NCBI RefSeq assembly: GCF_937976295.1
Contig: NZ_CALJRY010000140.1
Location: 1 to 22,245 of the forward strand
Reading direction: 5' to 3'
DNA from: an uncultured Rothia sp.
GTDB taxonomy: Bacteria > Actinomycetota > Actinomycetes > Actinomycetales > Micrococcaceae
Length of the DNA: 22,245 bases
Shown here: one piece after another, positions 15,383 through 22,025 of the stretch
How the letters are laid out: each line of letters begins with the position of its first letter
Numbering within the stretch: the stretch's first letter is position 1
Translations under genes and position numbers: made by a program
Notes under the pieces: generated by a model
Database searches by the model: none
What the model was told of the DNA's origin: nothing
What the model saw: the letters and a program-made list of their open reading frames with translations, nothing else

Positions 15383-15612
15383 AAAAGGACGAAGGGCGCC
15401 CAACCAGCACCCTCGAGAAACTCTTTTCGGACCCGCATATTCTCACGTGATAGCGAGAAGAAAAACAGTGTAGAGAGAATACTTTCTCAGTGCTGAATAA
15501 TCTTCGCTAATTCTCCTGCCTTCACTACAGATAACGGTTATGTTTCTCACCCCTTCCGGTACTTCAACCACACCGGAATAACCATCGCCGCTACCAACCA
15601 CAAGGAAGCCCC

Positions 15613-16110
15613 ATGATTATTGGCTACGCCGCAGGCGCCTACGACCTTTTCCACTACGGCCACCTCGAGATTCTCCGCAAGGCTAAGGAAAACTGCGACT
15701 ACCTCATTGCAGGTGTCGTGCACGATGACGTTCTGGAAGTGACCAAGGGCCGCCGCCCCGTCATCCCCATCGAAGAGCGTGCCGCCATCGTCAGCCACAT
15801 CGACTACGTGGACGAAGTGCACGTCGAAACCACCCCCGACAAGCTCGAAACCTGGAAGCAGAAGCCCTTCAACGTCTTCTTCAAGGGTGATGACTGGAAG
15901 GGTACCGAAAAGGGCAAGGCACTGGAAGCACGTTTCGCAGAGGTCGGCGTGGAAGTACACTACTTCCCCTACACCGAGCACACCTCCAGCACCAAGCTGC
16001 GCAAGGTCGTTGACCTGCTCGAAGCAGAGCACGACCTGCGCGTAGAGATGCGCCGCTTCGCCGAGCTGCTCGGCGAGCGCAAATACTCCGAGGCGACCGT
16101 CGCCTCCTAA
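15613..16110 (+). CDS. TagD-like glycerol-3-phosphate cytidylyltransferase
   Basis: A 165-residue nucleotidyltransferase of the HxGH superfamily. It has GAYDLFHYGHLEILRKAKE with the HYGH signature, IPIEERAAIVSHIDYVDEV, the TagD-typical FFKGDDWKGTEKG, and HTSSTKLRK in place of the RTxGISTT motif. The likely reaction is CTP + glycerol-3-phosphate to CDP-glycerol, a precursor of teichoic acid or glycerol-phosphate substituents on capsule. A related alcohol-phosphate substrate cannot be excluded. It is about 35 residues longer than B. subtilis TagD at the C-terminus. AAGGAAG precedes the ATG. It stands alone between two terminators, without an adjacent CDP-glycerol transferase. Confidence 0.82.
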   Translation: MIIGYAAGAYDLFHYGHLEILRKAKENCDYLIAGVVHDDVLEVTKGRRPVIPIEERAAIVSHIDYVDEVHVETTPDKLETWKQKPFNVFFKGDDWKGTEKGKALEARFAEVGVEVHYFPYTEHTSSTKLRKVVDLLEAEHDLRVEMRRFAELLGERKYSEATVAS

Positions 16111-16146
16111 CGCTCCTACGCCCTCATCAGGGCGCTAGCGCTCGTA

Positions 16147-16182
16147 GAGACTCATCAAGACATAGAGACTCATAAAGACACA
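16147..16182. repeat. Two 18-bp direct repeats
   Basis: GAGACTCATCAAGACATA (16147-16164) is followed immediately by GAGACTCATAAAGACACA (16165-16182). They lie between the cytidylyltransferase stop and its terminator. No function is evident. Confidence 0.75.
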
Positions 16183-16222
16183 AAAGGATCCCCGCCGTAA
16201 GTACATACGGCGGGGATCCTTT
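16183..16222. terminator. Perfect 17-bp bidirectional terminator
   Basis: Arms 16183-16199 and 16206-16222 are perfect complements with a 6-base loop. Three A's begin and three T's end the structure. It lies between two convergent genes and should serve both. Confidence 0.9.
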
Positions 16223-16275
16223 CGTATATTGGCGAGTATGTCAGCTACACCTCAAAGGTGAGCGTCTCATAAGCT

Positions 16276-16773
16276 TTAGCGCTGTGCCAGCCACTTCTCA
16301 ACGGAGGAGCCCAGAACCTTCAGCACGCGACCAACCTGAGGTTCAGCAGCGGCTGCAATCTTCTTGCCCACCAGCGGGATGGAGCAGGAGACTTCACCGT
16401 TGACGTCCAGGCGGGTCTGTTCACCCTCGGGGGTCAGCTTCTGAGTAGCCTGAGCGGATACGGGAAGACCCTTAACCTTGACCTCGGTAGAAACAGTGCG
16501 GGAGCCGTCAGCAGCCGGTGCGCTTACGTTGTCCACCTGGGTCATAGTAACGCCGTTGCCGACGAATTTACGGGCGATGTCCGGCACACGATCAGTGGAC
16601 ACGGTACGCTCGGTGGTTGCGGTGAACTCTGCGGAGGTGTCACCGGAAACCGAGAAGCTACCGAGCTCCACCCTAACCTCGGAACATACGAAGCGTGCGA
16701 AATCCTCGCTGGAGAGTGCCTCGATAACCTGCTCAACGCTTGCGTTGATAACGGTTGATTCCTGAACTGCCAT
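16276..16773 (-). CDS. DUF2505 family protein (SRPBCC-like)
   Basis: A 165-residue protein resembling the actinobacterial DUF2505 family, which has a START/SRPBCC-like helix-grip fold with a hydrophobic pocket. The features match: an N-terminal strand and helix (STVINASVEQVIEALSSEDF), a middle of alternating strands, and a C-terminal helix (GRVLKVLGSSVEKWLAQR). It has no signal peptide or membrane span, so it is probably cytosolic. The ligand is unknown. AAAGGA lies 7 bases before the ATG. A hairpin lies just upstream (16798-16842). Nothing in the context ties it to polysaccharide synthesis. Confidence 0.82.
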   Translation of the reverse strand: MAVQESTVINASVEQVIEALSSEDFARFVCSEVRVELGSFSVSGDTSAEFTATTERTVSTDRVPDIARKFVGNGVTMTQVDNVSAPAADGSRTVSTEVKVKGLPVSAQATQKLTPEGEQTRLDVNGEVSCSIPLVGKKIAAAAEPQVGRVLKVLGSSVEKWLAQR

Positions 16774-16797
16774 AATTGTTCCTTTCGTAGTGCGCGA

Positions 16798-16842
16798 AAA
16801 CCCCGCGCATTATCCCTTCTAAGGATACGGTGCGCGGGGTTT
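16798..16842 (-). terminator. 12-bp hairpin upstream of the DUF2505 gene
   Basis: Arms 16798-16809 (AAACCCCGCGCA) and 16831-16842 are perfect complements. The 21-base loop contains a second 5-bp stem (TATCC/GGATA). On the - strand a TTTT run follows the second arm, so it can act as a terminator for upstream transcription. It ends only about 25 bases before the DUF2505 start codon, so it could instead be a leader attenuator if the promoter lies upstream. Confidence 0.6.
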
Positions 16843-16950
16843 CGCAACCAATGTAAAGACGCGAATCCACCTGAGAATATGCCGTGAAAAAGGGAAAACA
16901 TCCACAGCCTCTCACAGGGTGGCTGGAGGATTCGCACGCCGGTCTAAAAA

Positions 16951-16980
16951 TGCGGGAACCGCTTCCGGGTGGCTCCCGCA
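16951..16980 (-). terminator. Terminator after the PssE-like gene
   Basis: Ten-base arms (16951-16960 and 16971-16980) pair fully on the - strand, counting one G-U pair, and are followed there by TTTTTAGA. It lies 51 bases past the stop of the PssE-like gene and marks the end of the right-hand polysaccharide operon. Confidence 0.8.
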
Positions 16981-17031
16981 TCGCATCGCCAAGGAGGCTG
17001 GGCTTAGCAAGCTAAAGCTTTTAGACGCTGG

Positions 17032-17742
17032 TTAGGCGCTGGGTGCCATCGCGTCGATGCGAGCCATCTCAGCCTTACCCGCACGGTGTGCGCGAGCGGC
17101 CTGCTTCAGACGACCCCAGAAGGAATCCTTGCGGTGGGTCTTGCCCGCGAGCAGATCCTGCAGTTCCTCGCTCAGCTGCGCTGCAGAAATCTCCGGGGTG
17201 GAGATGTAGGGCTCAGCGGTGCGGAACAGGGAGGGGTTCGCCAGAGCAAGATCCAGTTTGTCGAAGAGGTCTTCGCGGCTTTCAACAACAACAGCGTGAC
17301 CGCGCTTCTCCATCAGAGCGGTGAAGGGGACCTGGTGGTTGTCAACGACCTCGTCGAACTCTGCGCGGCGCGGAACAGCCAGCGGCAGAGCACCGGTACG
17401 GCGTGCATCCTGGATGGAGCCGGGGCCGCCCTGAACCAGTACTACGCGTGCGGTTGCGTAGTAGTCCAGAAGTTCGGAGGCGGGAAGGAGCTTAAGGTTG
17501 TCTGCGTGCTTAATGGGCGCAGTGTGGCCATGCTGCACGAGGCAGGTGACCTCGGGGTGAGCCTCAAGATAAGCCTCAACCCAGCGCAGGAGACGATCAA
17601 AAGTGTGAACGTCGGTACCGAGGGACACCACCAAATCGTAAGTCTTGGTAGGAATACGAACGGGCGCGACGGCAGGGGTAAATACGGGCAGGTCGAACTT
17701 GGAAGTATCAACGCTGACGTGGGGGAAGTTCTGAATAGACAT
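17032..17742 (-). CDS. PssE/Alg13-like catalytic subunit of a split glycosyltransferase
   Basis: A 236-residue protein with the GT28 C-terminal (MurG/Alg13-like) fold. It opens the domain with YDLVVSLGTDVHTFDRLLRWVEAY, then has VTCLVQHGHT, ASELLDYYATARVVLVQGGPGSIQDARRTGALPLAVPR with the donor-binding GGPGS, and FDEVVDNHQVPFTALMEKRGH. By family knowledge it pairs with a membrane-anchored Alg14/PssD subunit to form an active enzyme, often a glucuronosyl- or hexosyltransferase in capsule synthesis. It is longer than typical PssE (about 160 residues), with about 33 extra residues at the N-terminus and a basic C-terminal tail. Its partner is encoded just upstream on the same strand, but 276 bases with two hairpins intervene. 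AGAGGAA precedes the ATG. Confidence 0.85.
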   Translation of the reverse strand: MSIQNFPHVSVDTSKFDLPVFTPAVAPVRIPTKTYDLVVSLGTDVHTFDRLLRWVEAYLEAHPEVTCLVQHGHTAPIKHADNLKLLPASELLDYYATARVVLVQGGPGSIQDARRTGALPLAVPRRAEFDEVVDNHQVPFTALMEKRGHAVVVESREDLFDKLDLALANPSLFRTAEPYISTPEISAAQLSEELQDLLAGKTHRKDSFWGRLKQAARAHRAGKAEMARIDAMAPSA

Positions 17743-17780
17743 AGCCTATTCCTCTCTATGTATTTATCGGTAGTAACCCC

Positions 17781-17821
17781 GTATACCTGATGCAAAAATC
17801 CGGAGGGCATCATTGGTATAC
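17781..17821 (-). promoter_or_regulatory. Hairpin in the leader of the PssE-like gene
   Basis: GTATACCTGATGC (17781-17793) pairs with GCATCATTGGTATAC (17807-17821) over 13 base pairs with a TT bulge. On the transcribed (-) strand the loop contains CCTCC, an anti-Shine-Dalgarno word, about 40-60 bases before the start codon. A regulatory role is inference. Confidence 0.5.
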
Positions 17822-17961
17822 GCGGTGGCGTCGTGCCGGAGAAAATGGTGAGTAATCTCCGCATACGCTTCTCTGGCGAGTGGTTAGTTCGCTTGGATGG
17901 TGAGTCCACAGTGGAGCGCACGACTTATGCGTATCTGTATGTTTAATAAATACTATACCCC

Positions 17962-18000
17962 GAAAATAACGCCCTCAGCACACGCGAGGACGCTATTTTC
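17962..18000 (-). terminator. 15-bp hairpin after the PssD-like gene
   Basis: Arms 17962-17976 and 17986-18000 pair over 15 bases on the - strand (two are G-U), with a 9-base loop. The sequence after it is not a clean T-run (GGGGTATAGTATTT). It may be a weak terminator or attenuator lying between the two halves of the split glycosyltransferase. Confidence 0.6.
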
Positions 18001-18018
18001 AGGATAAATTCATCACTC

Positions 18019-18501
18019 TTAGAAAATGGGATGAATCACACGAGAATCAGGGAAATTCTCCTGCTGTTCCTCGCTCTGAACAATAATTCGACCAGCAAAG
18101 GTGTACAGCATCTTGCCGGTCATCGTCGGCAGAGTCGGGCGGTCAAAACACTCAATATAAAGAGTCTTTACGCCAAAGAGTTTAGCCGCCACAAAGAAAG
18201 GAACGGCAACACCGGCGCCGGCAGAAACAACCGCATCCGGACGTTCCTTCGGAAGAATACGAAATGCCAAGAACAGATTACGAATAGCGTTCTTAATATT
18301 TCGAGTAGTCGGGTAATAAGCCCAATAGGTTTTCTCATCAGCCAGAGAAGATTCAACATCGGGCTGCTTAAAGCTAACCCACACGCGGTCATAATCCTGC
18401 CATGCGGCAGAAGTAGCCGTCAGATGCTTCAAGTGTCCGCCACTGCTAGAAACCAGCAGAAGCTTCTTCTTCGGTGCCTGAGAGGAAGTTGCCTCAGTCA
18501 T
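18019..18501 (-). CDS. PssD/Alg14-like membrane-anchor subunit of a split glycosyltransferase
   Basis: A 160-residue protein of the Alg14 family. The defining motifs are KLLLVSSSGGHLKHL (13-27), VVSAGAGVAVPFFVAAKLFGVKTLYIECFDRP (about 100-131) and GRIIVQSEEQQENFP near the end. In eukaryotic Alg13/14 and bacterial PssD/PssE this subunit anchors the complex at the membrane and binds acceptor, while the other subunit binds the UDP-sugar. It has usual length and a good GGAG 6 bases before the ATG. The PssE-like partner lies downstream. The Wzz-like gene is 233 bases upstream on the same strand. Confidence 0.88.
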   Translation of the reverse strand: MTEATSSQAPKKKLLLVSSSGGHLKHLTATSAAWQDYDRVWVSFKQPDVESSLADEKTYWAYYPTTRNIKNAIRNLFLAFRILPKERPDAVVSAGAGVAVPFFVAAKLFGVKTLYIECFDRPTLPTMTGKMLYTFAGRIIVQSEEQQENFPDSRVIHPIF

Positions 18502-18584
18502 AGTGTTCTCCTAAAGCCCCAATACAAGAGAAAAATAAGAAGAAAAGATAAGGGTGAGCTGACGGGTCCGGCAACGCCTGCATC

Positions 18585-18626
18585 AATAGATCTGCAACAA
18601 CAGACCTGCTACAACAGATCCGCCTC
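18585..18626. repeat. Three degenerate 14-bp tandem repeats
   Basis: The words AGATCTGC, AGACCTGC and AGATCCGC recur with a 14-base period at 18588, 18602 and 18616, separated by CAACA-like spacers. They lie in the 233-base spacer (18502-18734) between the Wzz-like and PssD-like genes, where I see no gene and no clear terminator. Confidence 0.65.
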
Positions 18627-18734
18627 AACAAGCGTTACCGACCCTACGCTCAAGGACGAAGGACGAACCCGCACACAGGCGAGGTATCCATCAATAGACC
18701 CCGATTGCGCGCGGTCCATTTACCCCCGGTCTAG

Positions 18735-19967
18735 TTATTCACGGTCCAGGAAAACAGCCAGAGCGTTCACGCCCTCAAGCTGATCCAGCTGAGCGAAAAG
18801 CTCACGAACCTGCTGCAGAGAAGTAGCTGCAGTCACCGGAACCAGAGCCACGCCGCCAGCCTGAACGAAACGCAGCTGGGTCGACAGGGGAGTAGCGGTG
18901 CTCAGGCTAATCACCAGAGGAGTCTCGCTCTTCTCAACCAGCGACTCGGGAGTGTGGCGGGTCAGAGCGTCACGGACCGAAGCGTAATCGGTGAAACGTG
19001 CGTACTCGGTGGGCAGAACACGCTGCAGCATCTGGTACAGGTGCTCAACGCCGCGGTCAGTACCGGGCAGAATGACAATGCCGGATGCGCCGGCACTCTT
19101 CACATCGCCGTCGGGAGCGCCAATGGTGCGTAGCAGCATGAACGCGTCATTCGCCTCAGAAGAGGAACCCAGCTCGTGAACCGGGATACCAGCATCTTCC
19201 AGACGGTCAGCGTAACCAACGTGACGCATGGTGCGGTCACGACCGTAAGCCAGTACAGCACCAATCAGCAGACCGGCAACAGCGCCAACAATAGCCATCT
19301 TTACCGGGCCAAGAGCCGAGGAAGAAGAAGGAACCTGAGCCTCGCTCATCACGCGGCCACCGGTGGTGGACGTCAGCTGAATCTGAGCGCGACGCTCCTG
19401 CAGCTGAGAAAGCAGACCGGCACGGCTGTTATCACCCTCGAGGGCAGAAATCTGCTCATCAATCTGGTGCACAGCAGAATCAACGCTGCTCTTCAGCGAC
19501 TCGGAACGAACCTGCAGGTACGCGTTTGCCATGGCGTTAGCGTAACGTGCAGCATCCGTGCCATTGGGGCGGGTTACCTCAATGTCCAACACGGCAGTCT
19601 GGGAGGTACCGGTCACCTTAACGGAGTTCATCAGGCGGCTGGTCAGCTGAGCCTCAGAGAGGGTATCGCCATTAGCAATCAGAGACTTCGCCGCGTTCTG
19701 CGCAACCTCACGAGAGGAAGCAATGCGAGACTCGGTAGCAATATCCACCTTCGCGGAGTTAGCGCTACCGGTACCGGCGGGGTCAACCACCAGCGGGTAA
19801 ACAACCAGCGAAGCCTTAGAAGTGTACTTGCTATTGGTCATGTAGCCGTAAGCGGCACCCGCCACAGCAAAAATCACGACCGACAGCAGAATCAGCAGAC
19901 GGTGTCGGAAAATGCGATGTACCTGGCTACCGAGGGTAACTGAGGAGGTATGAGAGGTGTTATCCAT
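18735..19967 (-). CDS. Wzz-type polysaccharide co-polymerase with degenerate BY-kinase-like domain
   Basis: A 410-residue protein. Residues 1-245 are a Wzz domain: a membrane span at about 23-43, an extracytoplasmic region with a helical/coiled segment (about 155-198), a PVKMAIVGAVAGLLIGAVLA span at 221-240, and a conserved-looking VPSSSSALGP lead-in. Residues 250-410 keep the strand-helix order of a BY-kinase P-loop domain but lack its motifs. The Walker A region reads ILPGTDRGVEHLYQML with no GK(S/T), the Walker B region reads VISLSTATP with no aspartate, and there is no C-terminal tyrosine cluster. It probably sets chain length together with, or opposed to, the true kinase at 6871-8343, but cannot bind ATP in the usual way. 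That conclusion is inference from missing residues. Confidence 0.85.
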   Translation of the reverse strand: MDNTSHTSSVTLGSQVHRIFRHRLLILLSVVIFAVAGAAYGYMTNSKYTSKASLVVYPLVVDPAGTGSANSAKVDIATESRIASSREVAQNAAKSLIANGDTLSEAQLTSRLMNSVKVTGTSQTAVLDIEVTRPNGTDAARYANAMANAYLQVRSESLKSSVDSAVHQIDEQISALEGDNSRAGLLSQLQERRAQIQLTSTTGGRVMSEAQVPSSSSALGPVKMAIVGAVAGLLIGAVLAYGRDRTMRHVGYADRLEDAGIPVHELGSSSEANDAFMLLRTIGAPDGDVKSAGASGIVILPGTDRGVEHLYQMLQRVLPTEYARFTDYASVRDALTRHTPESLVEKSETPLVISLSTATPLSTQLRFVQAGGVALVPVTAATSLQQVRELFAQLDQLEGVNALAVFLDRE

Positions 19968-20033
19968 GAGGACATCCTAGAGGAAGAGAAACGGACACTA
20001 AATATCGGAGGAAACGTAGAAGAAGCGGAAGGC

Positions 20034-22025
20034 TTAAGACTTCGCGCGGCGGGCGGAGAGGAAACGCTCAATACCGAGAGCCTTGCGGAAGCGGTACAGC
20101 ACCGCACCGTACACCGGAACGAGCAGCACCACATACACGATGACGCCCAAAACGTTCTGACCCAAGAAGGTCAAAGACACCAGAGCACACACTGTCGGAA
20201 CAGCCGCACCCAAGAAGAGCGAAGGAGCCATCTCACGGACCGAAGCGCGAATACCGACGAGGCGGAACACCTGGTAGCTCGCCAGGAAGGTGTCAATCAG
20301 CAGAGCAGAAGCCCAAGCCGTCACCGCACCGTACAGGCCCCATACCGGAACCAAAGTGAAGTTCAAGGTCACAGCCACCACCAGCGAGGAGAGCTTGTTC
20401 AACAGCTGCCAGCGACTCTTACCGCTCATCAGCAGAACAGACTGCACACCACCGGCACTCATCGACAGCATCGCCGCCGGGCAAATCACCCAGAGGATAC
20501 CGGCGCCAGCCTCAAAGCCCTTACCGAAGAAACCCAAAAGAGTCGGACCGAAGAACGCCAGAGACAGATAGAACGGCCAAGACAACGCAGTCAACACGCG
20601 AGTGGTCGAAAGGAAAATATCTCGAGCACGATCGAGCTGACGAGTCGCCAACGCCGCACTAATCGACGGGCCGGTCACCACACGGCCGGTGTGCTCAATC
20701 ATGGTACCCACACGAACACAACGGTTCACAGCACCATAGATACCACCGGCAGCGGCGCCCAAGAACGCCGTCACCACCAGAACGTCAATCCACTCCAGGA
20801 TAGTTTCCACAACGGTAGCGACACCGCGTGCAGAGCTGAAACCCCAGAACGAACGGAACGTCTCGGCCGGAGAATCCTCAGAAGGAAGAACCTCCACATG
20901 CTCCTCGGAAGGGAACGCCCGCTCCAAAAGCCACAGGGCAACCACCGCAGTAATCGCCACTGGAATGGTCCAGGCGTACACCAAATCCATGAACTGACCC
21001 GAGAACAGAACCACCAAACCCACCGCCGCAAAACGCAGAGTAGGAAGCAGAACATTCTGCAGAACCGTAAAAGTCACCACACGATGCAGACCGCGTAGTG
21101 CGCCGAAGAACACCGTCATCAGCGCCGCTATCAGAACGAAAGCGGAGCTGATACGCATTGCAGCCTGATACTCGGGAGCCATTGGCACAAGCTCGGTGTA
21201 GATGTACACACCCGCCACCAGAAGCACCGAAGTCACCAGCGAAGGAATCAGACCGTAACGGATCAGCTGCGGAAGCACACCGTAACGACCCAGCGCACGC
21301 TGAGCGCTCATCGTACGAACCAAGCCAGTATCCGCCCCGAAGGTCACCAGCGAAATCGCAATCGCAAACAACGCCATCAGACGGAAAAACTCGCCCGAAC
21401 CCTCAGCACCAATACCGTTCGACACCACCATCGTGGTCACGAATGCGATACCCGCACCGTACATCACGCACAGAGAAGCAAGAGAGCCGCTCTTGGCGAG
21501 GCTGGGCTGCTTACCCTTTCCGGGGGCTTTCTTAACCGGCGTGCTCTTCGCGGATGCGCTATCCGCCTGGGCACCTGAGACGGAAGGTTTAGCCTTTTCT
21601 GCAGACTCAGCAGTAGCCGGGGCAGCCCTCCGGGAACCGGACAGATGAGCACCCACTACAACGGTAGCGCTCACCGCTGAGGAACCTGCAGTCGAACTAC
21701 CTGACTCCGAAGAACCCGTTTCTGAAGAACCCGCCTCCAAAGAATCGGGCAGCGACTCCTCGGACGCAAAGCCCTGAGCCGGAGGCACAATCGACAGCGC
21801 CGTGGTCGCAGGAAAACGGCCGGAACGGATATCGTCCACCGTCGGAGCAAACTCATCAGCAGAAGACTCTGCCTGTGAGTCAGCCGGCTCTACTACCGGA
21901 TCCACATACTCGCCGCTCTCACGCAGGCGTGCACGGCGGCTAGGGTGACCGCTCACCGAATACGCATCATCGAAAGATGAAACCTTAGATGTATCTAAAC
22001 CGCGAGGGGACTGATTCTTCGTCAT
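20034..22025 (-). CDS. Wzx-type oligosaccharide flippase with long disordered N-terminus
   Basis: A 663-residue protein. Residues from about 181 onward form a polytopic domain with roughly 12-14 hydrophobic segments in the MATE/MOP polysaccharide-flippase pattern (LCVMYGAGIAFVTTMVVSNGIG; later FGFFGKGFEAGAGILWV-type loops). It would move undecaprenyl-linked repeat units across the membrane. Residues 1-180 are hydrophilic and rich in Ser, Ala, Glu and Pro, with GSS repeats at 99-116 and a Lys-rich stretch before the first span, so probably cytoplasmic and disordered. The ATG at 22025 overlaps the upstream stop by four bases (ATGA). A 66-base gap leads to the Wzz-like gene. A start inside the extension cannot be excluded. 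Confidence 0.87.
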   Translation of the reverse strand: MTKNQSPRGLDTSKVSSFDDAYSVSGHPSRRARLRESGEYVDPVVEPADSQAESSADEFAPTVDDIRSGRFPATTALSIVPPAQGFASEESLPDSLEAGSSETGSSESGSSTAGSSAVSATVVVGAHLSGSRRAAPATAESAEKAKPSVSGAQADSASAKSTPVKKAPGKGKQPSLAKSGSLASLCVMYGAGIAFVTTMVVSNGIGAEGSGEFFRLMALFAIAISLVTFGADTGLVRTMSAQRALGRYGVLPQLIRYGLIPSLVTSVLLVAGVYIYTELVPMAPEYQAAMRISSAFVLIAALMTVFFGALRGLHRVVTFTVLQNVLLPTLRFAAVGLVVLFSGQFMDLVYAWTIPVAITAVVALWLLERAFPSEEHVEVLPSEDSPAETFRSFWGFSSARGVATVVETILEWIDVLVVTAFLGAAAGGIYGAVNRCVRVGTMIEHTGRVVTGPSISAALATRQLDRARDIFLSTTRVLTALSWPFYLSLAFFGPTLLGFFGKGFEAGAGILWVICPAAMLSMSAGGVQSVLLMSGKSRWQLLNKLSSLVVAVTLNFTLVPVWGLYGAVTAWASALLIDTFLASYQVFRLVGIRASVREMAPSLFLGAAVPTVCALVSLTFLGQNVLGVIVYVVLLVPVYGAVLYRFRKALGIERFLSARRAKS

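Larger units (their letters stand above)
15086..15612. other. 527-base AT-rich non-coding region
   Basis: No convincing coding frame on either strand. It contains an 8-bp inverted repeat (CGATATTT 15127-15134 with AAATATCG 15148-15155), repeated ATCGA words up to about 15203, the strong hairpin at 15302-15341, and a possible extended -10 promoter at 15374-15382 for the downstream cytidylyltransferase gene. Base composition is clearly more AT-rich than the surrounding genes. Confidence 0.6.

Noticed and set aside
17442..17921. 159-codon open frame on the - strand overlapping the PssE-like gene
   Set aside because: A different frame of the PssE-like gene plus its leader; Pro/Ser/Arg-rich and without domain resemblance.
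19950..21098. 382-codon open frame on the + strand
   Set aside because: Antisense to the flippase; composition dominated by Arg, His, Gln and Thr, not protein-like.
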